Shown here piece after piece: positions 16,903-26,247 of a DNA stretch of 64,000 bases. Position 1 is the stretch's first letter. Every line of letters starts with the position of its first letter. Made by a program: the position numbers and the translations under genes. Source of the stretch: Dietzia psychralcaliphila (GTDB lineage Bacteria; Actinomycetota; Actinomycetes; Mycobacteriales; Mycobacteriaceae); the NCBI RefSeq assembly GCF_003096095.1, contig NZ_CP015453.1, positions 1,178,001 to 1,242,000 on the forward strand, written 5' to 3'. A model generated the notes under the pieces. It was not told the DNA's origin. It saw nothing but the letters and a program-made list of their open reading frames with translations, and ran no database searches.

Positions 16903-18576
16903 GTGGCCGAGTTTATTTACACGATGAAGAAGGTTCGCAAGGCGCACGGGGACAAGGTGATCCTCGACGACGTGACGATGTCCTTCTATCCCGGTGCGAA
17001 GATCGGCGTCGTGGGGCCCAACGGCGCAGGTAAGTCCTCGATCCTCAAGATCATGGCCGGTCTGGACCAGCCCTCCAACGGCGAGGCGTTCCTCGACCCC
17101 GAGGCCAGCGTCGGCATCCTTATGCAGGAGCCCGTGCTCGACGAGACCAAGACGGTCAAGGAGAACGTCGAGGACGGCCTCGGCGAGACCATGGTGCAGA
17201 TCCGCCGGTACAACGCGGTGGCCGAGGAGATGGCCACCGACTACACCGACGAGCTCATGGAGGAGATGGGCAGGCTCCAGGAGCAGCTCGACGCGGTGGA
17301 CGCCTGGGACGTGGACTCCCAGATCGAGCAGGCCATGGACGCGCTGCGCTGCCCGCCGGGAGACTCGCCCGTCACCCACCTGTCCGGTGGCGAGATGCGA
17401 CGCGTCGCGCTGTGCAAGCTGCTGCTGAGCAAGCCCGACCTGCTCCTGCTGGACGAGCCCACAAACCACCTCGACGCCGAGTCGGTGCTGTGGCTGGAGC
17501 AGCACCTGGCCGCCTACCCGGGCGCCGTCCTGGCCGTCACACACGACCGCTACTTCCTCGATCACGTGGCGCAGTGGATCTGTGAGGTCGACCGCGGCAA
17601 GCTGCACCCCTACGAGGGCAACTACTCCACCTACCTGGAGAAGAAGGCCGAGCGTCTGGAGGTCCAGGGCAAGAAGGACCAGAAGCTGCAGAAGCGCCTC
17701 AAGGCCGAGCTCGAGTGGGTCCGCTCCGGCGCCAAGGCCCGCCAGTCCAAGTCCAAGGCGCGACTGGCCAAGTACGAGGAGATGGCGGCGGAGGCCGAGA
17801 AGCACCGCAAGTTGGACTTCGAGGAGATCCAGATCCCCACCCCGCCGCGCCTGGGCAACGTGGTGGTCGAGGCCGACAAGCTGCAGAAGGGCTTCGACGA
17901 CCGCGTCCTGATCAAGGACCTGTCGTTCACCCTGCCGCGCAACGGCATCGTCGGCGTGATCGGCCCCAACGGTGTGGGTAAGACCACCCTGTTCAAGACG
18001 ATCGTCGGACTCGAGGAGCCGGACGCCGGCTCCGTGAGGGTCGGCGACACCGTCAAGCTGAGCTATGTGGACCAGTCCCGCGCGAACATCGATCCCGAGA
18101 AGTCGGTGTGGGAGGTCGTCTCCGAGGGCAACGACTTCATCGAGGTCGGACAGAACGAGATGCCGTCGCGCGCCTACGTGAGCGCCTTCGGCTTCAAGGG
18201 CCCGGATCAGCAGAAGAAGGCCGGCGTGCTCTCCGGCGGTGAGCGCAACCGACTGAACCTGGCGCTGACCCTCAAGGTCGGCGGCAACCTGATCCTGCTG
18301 GATGAGCCGACAAACGACCTCGACACCGAGACACTGGGCAGCCTCGAGAACGCACTCGAGGACTTCCCGGGCTGCGCCGTCGTGATCTCCCACGACCGGT
18401 GGTTCCTCGACCGGACCTGTACCCACATCCTCGCGTGGGAGGGCAACGTCTCCGAGGGGCAGTGGTACTGGTTCGAGGGCAACTTCGAGGGCTACGAGGA
18501 GAACAAGGTCGAGCGTCTCGGCCCCGACGCCGCCCGCCCGCACCGGGTCACCCACCGCAAGCTGACGAGGGACTGA
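16903..18576 (+). CDS. ettA: EttA, energy-dependent translational throttle (ABC-F)
   Basis: This 557-residue cytoplasmic ABC-F protein binds the ribosomal E site and gates the first elongation step according to ATP level. It has two ATPase domains with no membrane part: Walker A GPNGAGKSS and GPNGVGKTT, and signatures LSGGEMRR and LSGGERNR. Walker B reads LLLDEPTNHLD and ILLDEPTNDLD. Between them lies the charged coiled linker (KKAERLEVQGKKDQKLQKRL) that contacts tRNA. The start is GTG at 16903 after GAGAGGGCAGAA. The order ssb-like, ettA, thioesterase is conserved in mycobacteria. Confidence 0.95.
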   Translation: MAEFIYTMKKVRKAHGDKVILDDVTMSFYPGAKIGVVGPNGAGKSSILKIMAGLDQPSNGEAFLDPEASVGILMQEPVLDETKTVKENVEDGLGETMVQIRRYNAVAEEMATDYTDELMEEMGRLQEQLDAVDAWDVDSQIEQAMDALRCPPGDSPVTHLSGGEMRRVALCKLLLSKPDLLLLDEPTNHLDAESVLWLEQHLAAYPGAVLAVTHDRYFLDHVAQWICEVDRGKLHPYEGNYSTYLEKKAERLEVQGKKDQKLQKRLKAELEWVRSGAKARQSKSKARLAKYEEMAAEAEKHRKLDFEEIQIPTPPRLGNVVVEADKLQKGFDDRVLIKDLSFTLPRNGIVGVIGPNGVGKTTLFKTIVGLEEPDAGSVRVGDTVKLSYVDQSRANIDPEKSVWEVVSEGNDFIEVGQNEMPSRAYVSAFGFKGPDQQKKAGVLSGGERNRLNLALTLKVGGNLILLDEPTNDLDTETLGSLENALEDFPGCAVVISHDRWFLDRTCTHILAWEGNVSEGQWYWFEGNFEGYEENKVERLGPDAARPHRVTHRKLTRD

Positions 18577-18581
18577 CTCGA

Positions 18582-19031
18582 ATGGGATCGCACGCCGCGC
18601 CCGACACGCAGACCCCCGGCGCCGTCCACCGGGTCCATATCCCGTTGCGCATCGCCGACTTCGTGGGGCAGCACGTCAACAACGTGCGGTTCCAGGAGTT
18701 CTCGCAGGACGCCCGGCTGATGTGGTTCCGGGACGAGTTCGGCGTCCCCGGGTCGCGGGTGCCGATCTCGCTGGCGCGGTGGATGGAGATCGACTTCCGC
18801 CGGGTCATCGGGTTCGGCGCCACGAGCGTGTGGGTGGACGTCGAGGTCCTCCGGGTGGGCCGCACCTCCTTCACCATGAGGACCTCGATCGGTTCGGACT
18901 CCACCGGCCCGGAACCGTGCGCGATCGTCGACACCGTGTTGGTGGTGACGGCACCGGACGAGACCACGACACTCGAGATCAGTCCCGAGGAGCGCGCGGC
19001 GCTGCTCGGCGAGCGCGAGGAGGCCAGATGA
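18582..19031 (+). CDS. Hotdog (4HBT) thioesterase-like protein 1, catalytic Asp apparently lost
   Basis: The 149-residue protein starts with ATG at 18582, five bases after the ettA stop. It has the hotdog signature around QHVNNVRFQEFSQDARLMWF. In canonical 4HBT enzymes this region reads R-W-x-D-x-D-x-x-G-H-V-N-N. Here it is RIADFVGQHVNN, one residue shorter and without the second Asp, which is catalytic in Pseudomonas 4-hydroxybenzoyl-CoA thioesterase. It may be a structural partner of the next protein. It overlaps the next gene by 4 bp. Confidence 0.85.
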   Translation: MGSHAAPDTQTPGAVHRVHIPLRIADFVGQHVNNVRFQEFSQDARLMWFRDEFGVPGSRVPISLARWMEIDFRRVIGFGATSVWVDVEVLRVGRTSFTMRTSIGSDSTGPEPCAIVDTVLVVTAPDETTTLEISPEERAALLGEREEAR

Positions 19032-19489
19032 GTCCCGGTGAGCAGACCCCGGACCGGGGGACGTTCCGCTGCACCCTGCAGGTGCGGTGGGCGGACTTCG
19101 ACCAGTTCGGTCACGTCAACAACGTCAAGTACATCGAGTACGCGCAAGAGGCCCGGATACTGTTCGTCCGCAGCCGGTTCGGTCCGTTCGGACTCGGCAA
19201 CCTGCCGCAGGTCGTGCGCCGGGTCGAGATCGATCACCTCCGCCCGGTGCTGCGGGACTCGACGTCGGTGGACGTGGAGATCGAGGTGGAACACGTCGGG
19301 ACCACGTCGTATCAGATCAGGCAGACGATCTTCGACGCCGCGGGCGAGGTCTGCTGCACGTTGCGCGTGGTGATGGTCGCCTACGACTCCTCGACCTCTA
19401 CGGCCGTCGAGATCCCCACCGGGGTGCGTCACGTCCTGGAGGCCGCGCATCAGCCCGCGGCGATCACCGACGAGGGGCCGGCGGAGTGA
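19028..19489 (+). CDS. Hotdog acyl-CoA thioesterase 2
   Basis: This 153-residue hotdog protein has the full canonical motif VRWADFDQFGHVNNVKYIEYAQEAR, including the catalytic Asp, so it is probably the active acyl-CoA thioesterase of the trio. The ATG at 19028 overlaps the preceding stop by 4 bp, and its own stop overlaps the next GTG. It corresponds in place to the Rv2475c-type thioesterase downstream of ettA. The acyl chain it hydrolyses is unknown. Confidence 0.88.
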   Translation: MSPGEQTPDRGTFRCTLQVRWADFDQFGHVNNVKYIEYAQEARILFVRSRFGPFGLGNLPQVVRRVEIDHLRPVLRDSTSVDVEIEVEHVGTTSYQIRQTIFDAAGEVCCTLRVVMVAYDSSTSTAVEIPTGVRHVLEAAHQPAAITDEGPAE

Positions 19490-19971
19490 CCGACCAGCTC
19501 GTGTACGAGGCCGGGGGACCCCTCGGCATCTCCGGGGAACCGGGCCACCGCGTGTTCACCGCGGCGATGCCGGTCCGCTGGTCTGATCAGGACCTCTACC
19601 ATCACGTCAATCACGCGCGGATGATCACGCTCATCGAGGAAGCCCGTATCCCGTGGCTCTTCGAGGAGGGCACACCCACCGTCACGCTCACCGCCGGCGC
19701 CGTGATGACCGAACTCTCCGTGAAGTACCGCGGCCAAATCACGCGCGCCGACGGCCCGATCCGGGTGCGCATGTGGTGCGAGAAGGTCGGCGCCGCCATG
19801 TTCGTGGCCCGCCACGAGGTCCGTGGGCGCGCCACCCCCGACTCGGCTCCCGCGGCGGTCGACTGCACGGCCACCATCGCGGCGTTCGACCTCGCGACCC
19901 AGCGGCCGCGCCGGTTCACCCGGGCCGAGCGTGAGCACCTGATGGAGTTCCGCCACGAGGTTCCGGCGTGA
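19486..19971 (+). CDS. Hotdog acyl-CoA thioesterase 3
   Basis: This 161-residue hotdog paralogue reads MPVRWSDQDLYHHVNHARM, keeping the catalytic Asp while the usual Gly before HVN is His. The GTG at 19486 overlaps the stop of thioesterase 2, and its stop overlaps the next GTG. Three adjacent, divergent paralogues suggest gene duplication and a possible hetero-oligomer, since hotdog domains normally form dimers and tetramers. Confidence 0.85.
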   Translation: MTDQLVYEAGGPLGISGEPGHRVFTAAMPVRWSDQDLYHHVNHARMITLIEEARIPWLFEEGTPTVTLTAGAVMTELSVKYRGQITRADGPIRVRMWCEKVGAAMFVARHEVRGRATPDSAPAAVDCTATIAAFDLATQRPRRFTRAEREHLMEFRHEVPA

Positions 19972-20666
19972 CCTTGCCCGGAGCCGGGGGAGCCGGCGCG
20001 GCCGCGGGTGGCACGATCGCGGTGCCCGACCCCGCCGACCGCGAGGACCTGCGCACCCTGTTGCGGCGGCTCCTGCGGCTCGATGAGGCTGCGGTGGTCC
20101 GCTTGACCAGCGGTGACGATGGCAGGATGCGCGTGTGGTCCCGGACGCCGTTCGGCGCACTGGTGGTCCGCGGGGTCGGTGGGAGCTGCCCCGGCGGGGA
20201 CGTGGTGTGCGGGGCGGACCACCTGCTCACCGAGCTCGACCTGCTGCCGCGCGGAGACACCGGCGGGCTGCTCGACCCCGGGATGCCCCTCACGTCCTCC
20301 TGGCAGGGACTGCTCCCGCCGGCAGACGGGTTCCAGGCGGTCGAGGACGTCCCCGCGCAGGTCCTGCTGGACCTGACCGAGTCCGGTCGCGGCGCGGCCC
20401 GGGAGAACGCCGGCCCGGCCGGGCTGCCGCCCTCGTTGCTGGACCAGGAAGCGCTCACCGTGCGCGCGGACAGCGACAATCCCGTGGGCGTGGACATGAG
20501 GACCGTGTTCTCCATGGTGATGTGTGGTTTCGTGCCCGAGCGGGCCGGGCGCGCCCCGGAGGGTGAACCGGTCCGGGTGAGCGAACGCGGGGCATGGCTC
20601 CGCCTGGACGCCCGCTACGGCACGGCCTACCGCCGGACCGACGCGCTCACTCTCGAGCCGCGATGA
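19968..20666 (+). CDS. Conserved actinobacterial hypothetical protein
   Basis: This 232-residue protein starts at GTG 19968, overlapping the stop of thioesterase 3, and its own stop overlaps the methyltransferase ATG. It has no signal peptide or membrane segment and I recognise no catalytic motif. The middle (RMRVWSRTPFGALVVRGVGG) and the end (GAWLRLDARYGTAYRRTDAL) are the best-ordered parts. A protein of similar size follows the thioesterase in mycobacteria (Rv2474c type), so it belongs to the ettA block. Function unknown. Confidence 0.75.
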   Translation: MTLPGAGGAGAAAGGTIAVPDPADREDLRTLLRRLLRLDEAAVVRLTSGDDGRMRVWSRTPFGALVVRGVGGSCPGGDVVCGADHLLTELDLLPRGDTGGLLDPGMPLTSSWQGLLPPADGFQAVEDVPAQVLLDLTESGRGAARENAGPAGLPPSLLDQEALTVRADSDNPVGVDMRTVFSMVMCGFVPERAGRAPEGEPVRVSERGAWLRLDARYGTAYRRTDALTLEPR

Positions 20667-21853
20667 CGTCACCGGGATTCTCGGTCTCCTGGCCCGGGAG
20701 GGGAGAGCCCGAGGTCCCCGGTGATCAGGGCCCGGCGCCGGAGATCGCGGCGGCGGTCCCGGATGCCGAGGGGCGGGTGACCGGCGTCGTCCTCGGTGGC
20801 GACGGGGCGAGGATCACGGAAGCCAGTTCTTCGCTGGACCAGTTCGGCCTGGGTACCGCGGGCGCGGCGCAACTGGTGTACCTCGACCCGCCCTACAATC
20901 GCGGCGGCCGCTTCGACGGGTACCACGACAACATGCCGCGCGACCAGTGGCTGGGCTACATCGAGCACCGGCTGGTGGTGGCGCGCGCACTGCTGGCGGA
21001 GACCGGAACGGTCTGGGTTCACCTGGACGACGCGGAGGCCCACCGGGTCCGCTGCGTGCTCGACGAGGTGTTCGGCGCCGACGCATTCATCGCCGATCTC
21101 ACCGTGGAGAGCAACCCCAAGGGGCGTCAGCTCGACAGGTTCTTCGCCGGATCCCACGACCGGCTCATGGTCTACGCGCGGGACCCCGCGCAGGTCAGGC
21201 TGGCCGGGGGAGTCGCGTCCGCGGTCGACCCCTCCGATTTTCCGCACACCGCCGAGGACGGCGTCAACTACCGTCTGCTGCCGCTGCGCAACACCAACAA
21301 GCGGTTCAACCCGCGCACCACGCCCACCATGACCTACCCGCTCTACGGCGATCCGGACACCGGCGAGGTCTCCGTGGACCCCGTGTCCGGGCTCACCGAG
21401 ATATTCCCCGTGTTCGGTGACCTCAGTCCGGCCGTGTGGCGGTGGTCGCGGGATCGGGCGCGGGAGCGCAGTGACGAGTTGGTCTGTCGGACGGTTCGGG
21501 GTCGGGTGGGGCCGCGGGTCGACGTGTATCAGCGCGACCGGCACGAGGTGGGCCGCATCAAGAAGCTCAAGTCCATCTGGCTGTCCCAGGAGGTCGGGTC
21601 CACCGACACCGCCCGCGCAGAGCTGCGCAGTGCGGGTGTCGACGGGTTCCGCACGCCCAAGCCGGAGGCGCTGATGCGGCGGATCGTCGAGCTGGCGACC
21701 GAGGCGGACGACCTGGTGGTGGACCTGTTCGCCGGCTCCGGCACCACCGCCGTGGCGGCCCGCGACCTGGGCCGTCGCTGGGTGGTGGTGGAGCGCAACC
21801 CCGATACGGTCCGCGACGTGATCCTGCCGCGGTTGCGCGTCAGCGGAGTGTGA
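20663..21853 (+). CDS. Orphan DNA adenine methyltransferase (type III Mod-like, beta class)
   Basis: This 396-residue enzyme should transfer methyl from S-adenosylmethionine to adenine (or N4-cytosine) in DNA. The catalytic motif IV LVYLDPPYNRGG comes first, near residue 72. The SAM-binding motif I DLFAGSGTTAVAARDLGRRW comes near the C-terminus, which defines the beta class. The middle 200 residues include the target-recognition region (SNPKGRQLDRFFAGSHDRLM is the usual post-motif IV element). No restriction subunit is nearby. The ATG at 20663 overlaps the previous stop, so it is translated with the ettA-thioesterase string. Confidence 0.9.
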   Translation: MTSPGFSVSWPGRGEPEVPGDQGPAPEIAAAVPDAEGRVTGVVLGGDGARITEASSSLDQFGLGTAGAAQLVYLDPPYNRGGRFDGYHDNMPRDQWLGYIEHRLVVARALLAETGTVWVHLDDAEAHRVRCVLDEVFGADAFIADLTVESNPKGRQLDRFFAGSHDRLMVYARDPAQVRLAGGVASAVDPSDFPHTAEDGVNYRLLPLRNTNKRFNPRTTPTMTYPLYGDPDTGEVSVDPVSGLTEIFPVFGDLSPAVWRWSRDRARERSDELVCRTVRGRVGPRVDVYQRDRHEVGRIKKLKSIWLSQEVGSTDTARAELRSAGVDGFRTPKPEALMRRIVELATEADDLVVDLFAGSGTTAVAARDLGRRWVVVERNPDTVRDVILPRLRVSGV

Positions 21854-21930
21854 CGTCAGCGGAGCGTGACGCCAGCGGAGCTCGTCGCTGCCGGGATTTG
21901 ACGCTACCGGAGCTTGACGCTGCCGCCGTC
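21835..21930. repeat. 16-bp tandem repeat across two convergent gene ends
   Basis: Six consecutive 16-base blocks, best seen in TGACGTCAGCGGAGCG, TGACGCCAGCGGAGCT and TGACGCTACCGGAGCT, run from the last codons of the methyltransferase through the gap into the last codons of the SDR gene. The unit at 21883-21898 has diverged most. Confidence 0.7.
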
Positions 21931-22647
21931 CACCATGAGTGTCTGCCCCGTCATGTAGCGGGAGTCCTCGCTGGCCAGGAACACCGCGACGCGGCCGATG
22001 TCCGCCTCGGGGTCGCCGAACCTGCGCATCGGGGTCCCGGCCAGCAGGTGCTTCTCGATGCCGGGGTTGGCCTCGATGTACGCCTCGACTCCCTCGGTGA
22101 GAGCAAGAGGCGAGATCACGTTGACGTTGACGCCGTCCCGGGCCCATTCGTTGGCGGCCACCCGGGAGATGGCGCGGATGGCCTCCTTGGCCGCCGCGTA
22201 CGAGGCCTGGGTGGGGCTGCCCTCGATACCGGCGCCGGAGGCGAAGTTGATCACCGAGCCACCCGTCGAGGCCAGGTGCGGGTGTGCGGCCTTCATCAGC
22301 CAGAAGGTGGGGTAGAATCCCGTGTCGAACGACAGGTCCAGCATCTCCTGGGTGGTCTCCAGCAGCGGTGCCTGCCGTGACGCGTGGGCGTTGTTGACCA
22401 GGACGTCGAGGCGCCCGAAGTGATCGATGGCGCTCTCGACGATCACGCGGGCGTTGTCCTCGACCGAGATGTCCGCCGCCAGGTATCGGACGCTCTCACC
22501 CAGTTCGTCGACCAGGGCACCACCGGCCGCGTCGTTGATGTCCACGACGAGTACTCGGGCACCCTCCTTGACGAACGCGCGGACGATGCCTCTTCCGATC
22601 CCACCGGCGCCGCCGGTGACGAGTGCGGTCTTCTCCGTCAACCTCAT
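21904..22647 (-). CDS. SDR-family oxidoreductase
   Basis: This 247-residue classical short-chain dehydrogenase has TGGAGGIGRG (NAD(P) loop), VLVVDIND with an acidic tip suggesting NAD, NNAHAS in place of NNAG, NFASGAG (Ser) and YAAAKEA (Tyr, Lys). It ends in the common MVDGGSVKLR type of tail. It lies 16 bp downstream of aglA on the same strand and is probably co-transcribed with glbO-aglA. The substrate is unknown. Its last codons coincide with the 16-bp repeat. Confidence 0.85.
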   Translation of the reverse strand: MRLTEKTALVTGGAGGIGRGIVRAFVKEGARVLVVDINDAAGGALVDELGESVRYLAADISVEDNARVIVESAIDHFGRLDVLVNNAHASRQAPLLETTQEMLDLSFDTGFYPTFWLMKAAHPHLASTGGSVINFASGAGIEGSPTQASYAAAKEAIRAISRVAANEWARDGVNVNVISPLALTEGVEAYIEANPGIEKHLLAGTPMRRFGDPEADIGRVAVFLASEDSRYMTGQTLMVDGGSVKLR

Positions 22648-22663
22648 GGTTTAATCCCCGTTC

Positions 22664-24283
22664 TTAGTGTGGTCGTAACCATACTGCGGTGTCCGGCGGC
22701 AGGACCCCGCCGGTCGGGGATTCAGACGCGAGGGGTCCTGAGGGGAGGGGTCCTGAGGAGAGCAGGACCTCGCCCCGGGGAAGGGGCACCGACCGGTCTG
22801 AGGTGTTGAGCGCGCACACCACGCCGTCGTCGCGCCGGAATGCCAGGCATCCGGACGGCGCCCCGTACCACTCGACCGACGCGGATCGCGGGCCCGGCCA
22901 GGCCCGCCGGGTCTCGATGGCCGCCCGGTACAACGACAGCGTGGACTCCGGGTCCTCGATCTGGGCCTCCACCGTCAGACAACCCCAGGACGCGGGCATC
23001 GGGAGCCAGGTGTGATCGGAGGTCGAGAAGCCGTACGGCGGTCGGGAGCCCTCCCACGGGATCGGGACGCGGCAGTGGTCGCGGCCCATCTCCGCGTGGC
23101 CGCTGCGTTCCCAGGTGGGGTCGGTCAGCCGGTCGTGGGGGATCGAGTAGTCGCTCGGCAGACCCAGCTCGGACCCCTCGTAGAGGAACGTGATCCCCGG
23201 CAGGGCCAGCTCCACCAGCAGCATCGCACGGGCCCGGGCGGTGCCGAGGGTGCCGTTCCCGTACCGCGTCACCTCGCGCACGACGTCGTGGTTGGACAGC
23301 GCCCAGGTGGGGGCCGAGCCGGCGATGCGTGAGGCCTCCAGGGTGGAGTCGATGGCCTCGCGCACTGCGCCCGCCTCGAAGGGGGCGCCGGTGAGAGCGA
23401 AGTGGAACGCGAAGTGCAGCTCGTCGGGGCGGAGGTATCGCGCGAACCGGTCGACCGGGCCCACCCACACCTCGCCGAAGGTCGCCGCGCCCGGGTACTC
23501 GTCGACGACCGCACGGATCCGCCGGTGGACGTCGTGGACGCCGGGTCGGTCCCACCGTGCGTCGCGCTGGTCGACGACGAGCTGGGCGATCTCCACGTCG
23601 TCCGGCAGGTCGGCCAGGTCGTCGGGTTTGGCCAGTCCGTGCGCGACATCGATCCGGAACCCGTCGACCCCGAGGTCGAGCCAGAAGCGCAGGGTCTCGT
23701 CGAGGTCGTCGCCCACGTCGGGGTGCGACCAGTCCAGGTCCGGCTGCTCCGGCGCGAAGAGGTGCAGGTACCACTGCCCGGGTGTGCCGTCGGGCTCGGT
23801 GACCCGGGTCCAGGCGGGACCGCCGAACACCGAGGGCCAGTTGTTGGGCGGCTGTGAACCGTCCTCCCCGAGGCCGTCGCGGAAGAAGTAGCGTTCGCGC
23901 TCGGGGCTGCCGGGACCCGCCGCCAGGGCGGCGTCGAACCACGGGTGCTCGACGCTCGTGTGATTGGGCACCAGGTCCATGATCAGGACCATCCGCGCTG
24001 CGTGCAGGGCCTCCACCAGGTGGCGCAGCGTGTCGACGTCGCCGAACAGCGGATCCACGTCGCGGGGGTCCGACACGTCGTAACCGTGATCGGCGCCGGG
24101 CGAGCGCATGATGGGGGACAGCCACACCCCGTCCACGCCGAGCAGCTCCAGGTAGCCGACGCGGTCGATCACTCCCTGCAGGTCACCGGCTCCGTCACCG
24201 TCGGAGTCGGCGAAGGAGCGCGGGTAGATCTGGTACAGGACCATGTCCTCCCACTGCCGCGGGGCGTGGGCCGGTGACGTCAC
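22664..24283 (-). CDS. aglA: Alpha-glucosidase, GH13 family
   Basis: This 539-residue TIM-barrel glycosidase cleaves alpha-1,4/1,6-linked glucosides. GH13 regions are visible in order: [29 protein letters not shown] (region I), [10 protein letters not shown] with the nucleophile Asp (II), FGEVWVG with the acid/base Glu (III) and ALSNHDV (IV). It has no signal peptide and is cytoplasmic. The ATG overlaps the glbO stop by 4 bp. The glbO-aglA pair matches Rv2470-Rv2471 in M. tuberculosis. Confidence 0.93.
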   Translation of the reverse strand: MTSPAHAPRQWEDMVLYQIYPRSFADSDGDGAGDLQGVIDRVGYLELLGVDGVWLSPIMRSPGADHGYDVSDPRDVDPLFGDVDTLRHLVEALHAARMVLIMDLVPNHTSVEHPWFDAALAAGPGSPERERYFFRDGLGEDGSQPPNNWPSVFGGPAWTRVTEPDGTPGQWYLHLFAPEQPDLDWSHPDVGDDLDETLRFWLDLGVDGFRIDVAHGLAKPDDLADLPDDVEIAQLVVDQRDARWDRPGVHDVHRRIRAVVDEYPGAATFGEVWVGPVDRFARYLRPDELHFAFHFALTGAPFEAGAVREAIDSTLEASRIAGSAPTWALSNHDVVREVTRYGNGTLGTARARAMLLVELALPGITFLYEGSELGLPSDYSIPHDRLTDPTWERSGHAEMGRDHCRVPIPWEGSRPPYGFSTSDHTWLPMPASWGCLTVEAQIEDPESTLSLYRAAIETRRAWPGPRSASVEWYGAPSGCLAFRRDDGVVCALNTSDRSVPLPRGEVLLSSGPLPSGPLASESPTGGVLPPDTAVWLRPH

Positions 24284-24684
24284 ATGTCCTCCGGGGTGTT
24301 GACCATCATCGCGGCGGCCCGGGTGAAGTACTCCACCATCGCCGCCCGGTGCTCGTCGTCCATGGTCTCGCGGTCGATCGTGTCCACCGCGGCGAGCATG
24401 TGCGTGAGCCAGGCGTCGTGGGCGGCGCGGTCGACCCGGAAGGGGTTGTGGCGCATCCGGAGCCGGGGGTGACCGCGCTGCTCCGAGTAGGTGGTGGGGC
24501 CGCCCCAGTACTGCTCGAGGAACATCCGCATGCGGTCCTCGGCCGGACCCAGGTCGTCCTCCGGGTACAGCGGGCGCAGCACCGGGTCGTCCGCGACCCC
24601 CCGGTAGAACTCGTGGACCAGCTTCCGGAAGGTCTCCGCGCCGCCGATCTCGTCATAGAAGGTGCTGCTGGTCATGTTCCTCAT
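24280..24684 (-). CDS. glbO: Truncated haemoglobin, group II (trHbO)
   Basis: The protein has 134 residues (131 if the in-frame ATG at 24675 is used). It is a 2-on-2 globin that binds O2 and NO, with proposed roles near the respiratory chain and in redox defence. TrHbO signatures are [47 protein letters not shown], the proximal-His stretch RLRMRHNPF and DAWLTHM with the G8 Trp. Long upstream sequence in the same frame is not conserved and was excluded. It heads a probable operon with aglA and the SDR. Confidence 0.93.
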   Translation of the reverse strand: MRNMTSSTFYDEIGGAETFRKLVHEFYRGVADDPVLRPLYPEDDLGPAEDRMRMFLEQYWGGPTTYSEQRGHPRLRMRHNPFRVDRAAHDAWLTHMLAAVDTIDRETMDDEHRAAMVEYFTRAAAMMVNTPEDM

Positions 24685-24772
24685 TGTCCAGAAGGGACAG
24701 CCGGAGCGGGGCTTTTGGCCCCGGTAGGGGTGAAGACCATTCACGGACGTGGATCCGGATCGGTTGTCGGGG

Positions 24773-25525
24773 TCAGCGATCCAGCTGGAGACGTCTCCAT
24801 GCGGCACACGTGAGAGCGGCGGACGCCACGGCGATGATTCCGGAGACGGCGAGTTGTGGCGCGGTGACGGCCTCGCCCTCCGACATGGCCCAGAGTGCGG
24901 GCGCGGCCAGCGGCATCCACCCTCCGGCCCCGGCGAGGGCTCCCACCTGCGCCACGACGACGAGCGCGATCGTGCTTCCCACTGCGGCGAGCAGCGACCG
25001 GGTCACGGTCGCGATCCAGGCAACGGGGATCGCGATCCCCGATGAGAGCGCCCCGAGTGCACCGAGTCGTCCCAGCGCCGCCCAGGTCCCGTCCCCGGGT
25101 GGGCCGTACCCGGCCACCAGTCCGACCGCGAGCACGCCCAGCACGAGGGCGATGCTGACCGCGGTGGCCCAGACGACGTAGACGACCAGCTTCGCCAACG
25201 CGATGCGACTGAGGCTGACGGGTAGGGCGAAGAGGCCGGAGATGGTGCCGTCGGCGAACTCGCGGCCGAACATCCAGGCCAACACGATCCCGAAGCCGAG
25301 GATGCCTGCGACAGCGGTGATCTGTGACGCGCCCGCGAGGAGACCGTGCCAGTCCAGGACGGCGGCGGGTCCGGCCTGGGCGATCAGCTCGGTGTTCCCA
25401 CCGGCCACTCCAGCGGTGATGCCGCCGAGCACCGCGACCATGCCGAGCACGATGGCGAGGGTCGCGGTCACGCCGACCAGAGATCGCGTCAGCTTGATCG
25501 CCTCGACACGGATCGCCGCAGTCAT
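24773..25525 (-). CDS. ABC-2-type permease
   Basis: This 250-residue membrane protein has six hydrophobic segments (for example [20 protein letters not shown] and [16 protein letters not shown]) and the [20 protein letters not shown] loop typical of ABC-2 permeases. Its start overlaps the ATPase stop by 4 bp. With the ATPase it forms an export-type transporter, whose substrate cannot be read. The TetR upstream in the same operon suggests induction by a toxic or signalling compound. Confidence 0.85.
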   Translation of the reverse strand: MTAAIRVEAIKLTRSLVGVTATLAIVLGMVAVLGGITAGVAGGNTELIAQAGPAAVLDWHGLLAGASQITAVAGILGFGIVLAWMFGREFADGTISGLFALPVSLSRIALAKLVVYVVWATAVSIALVLGVLAVGLVAGYGPPGDGTWAALGRLGALGALSSGIAIPVAWIATVTRSLLAAVGSTIALVVVAQVGALAGAGGWMPLAAPALWAMSEGEAVTAPQLAVSGIIAVASAALTCAAWRRLQLDR

Positions 25526-26247
25526 CCCGCCTGCTCCTCAGCTGCTCGGTGACGATCGTCCAGGAGGATGCGGTCGAAGAAGGCTCGTTCGAGGTCGTTG
25601 CCCGAGGTGTCGAGCTCCCCGATCAGACGACCCGCGTTCATCAGGAGCACCCGATCGGCGATCCTCGCCACCTCGTCGAGGTGGTGACTACTGACCAGGA
25701 TCGCCGCGCCCTCTCGCGCGCGCCGGGTCAGCTGCTCACGCAGCAGGATCACCGAGAGGGGATCGAGCGCGTTGCTCGGCTCGTCCAGCACGATCAGCCG
25801 GGGATCGTGGTGGAGGGCGGCAGCCAGGCCGACGCGGCGCTTGTTCCCCAGTGAGAGGGTCCGGAACCGGCGATCGGCGAGGGCGGCCAGCTTCCACGTG
25901 TGCAGCGAGTCCTCCACCCGCCGTGGATCACTGCCGTGAAGCATGCTGACGATGTGCAGGTTCCGCCGCACGGTCAACTCCGGGTAGGCCAGTGGTACCT
26001 CGATGAGTGCTCCCACCCGCGCCCACCCGTCGGCGGTCACCGCGTCCAGGGGGCTGCCGCAGAGCCGCACCGTGCCCTGCTGAGGGCGGAGCATCCCGAG
26101 CGCGAGCCGCATCAGTGTGGTCTTGCCCGCTCCGTTCAATCCGACCAGTGCCACGATCTCCCCGGCCGTGATCTGCACGGTCAGTTCCGAGACTCCCGCG
26201 CCGTCCCGGAACGTGCGAGTCACCTGGCTGAACTCGAGCACGGTCAC
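25522..26247 (-). CDS. ABC transporter ATPase (export type)
   Basis: This 241-residue ATPase carries Walker A LVGLNGAGKTT, a signature loop read as LSLGNKRRVGLAAAL (LSLGN in place of LSGGQ), Walker B LIVLDEPSNALD and the H-loop VSSHHLDE. These forms are usual in ABC-2 exporters of antibiotics or lipids. It overlaps both the TetR stop and the permease start by 4 bp, so all three are coupled. Confidence 0.88.
   Translation of the reverse strand: MTVLEFSQVTRTFRDGAGVSELTVQITAGEIVALVGLNGAGKTTLMRLALGMLRPQQGTVRLCGSPLDAVTADGWARVGALIEVPLAYPELTVRRNLHIVSMLHGSDPRRVEDSLHTWKLAALADRRFRTLSLGNKRRVGLAAALHHDPRLIVLDEPSNALDPLSVILLREQLTRRAREGAAILVSSHHLDEVARIADRVLLMNAGRLIGELDTSGNDLERAFFDRILLDDRHRAAEEQAG

Noticed and set aside
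16072-18555. An 827-codon frame antisense to ssb and ettA
   Set aside because: It is a GC-skew shadow of the conserved ettA gene, with biased Leu/Val/Gly composition and no family resemblance.
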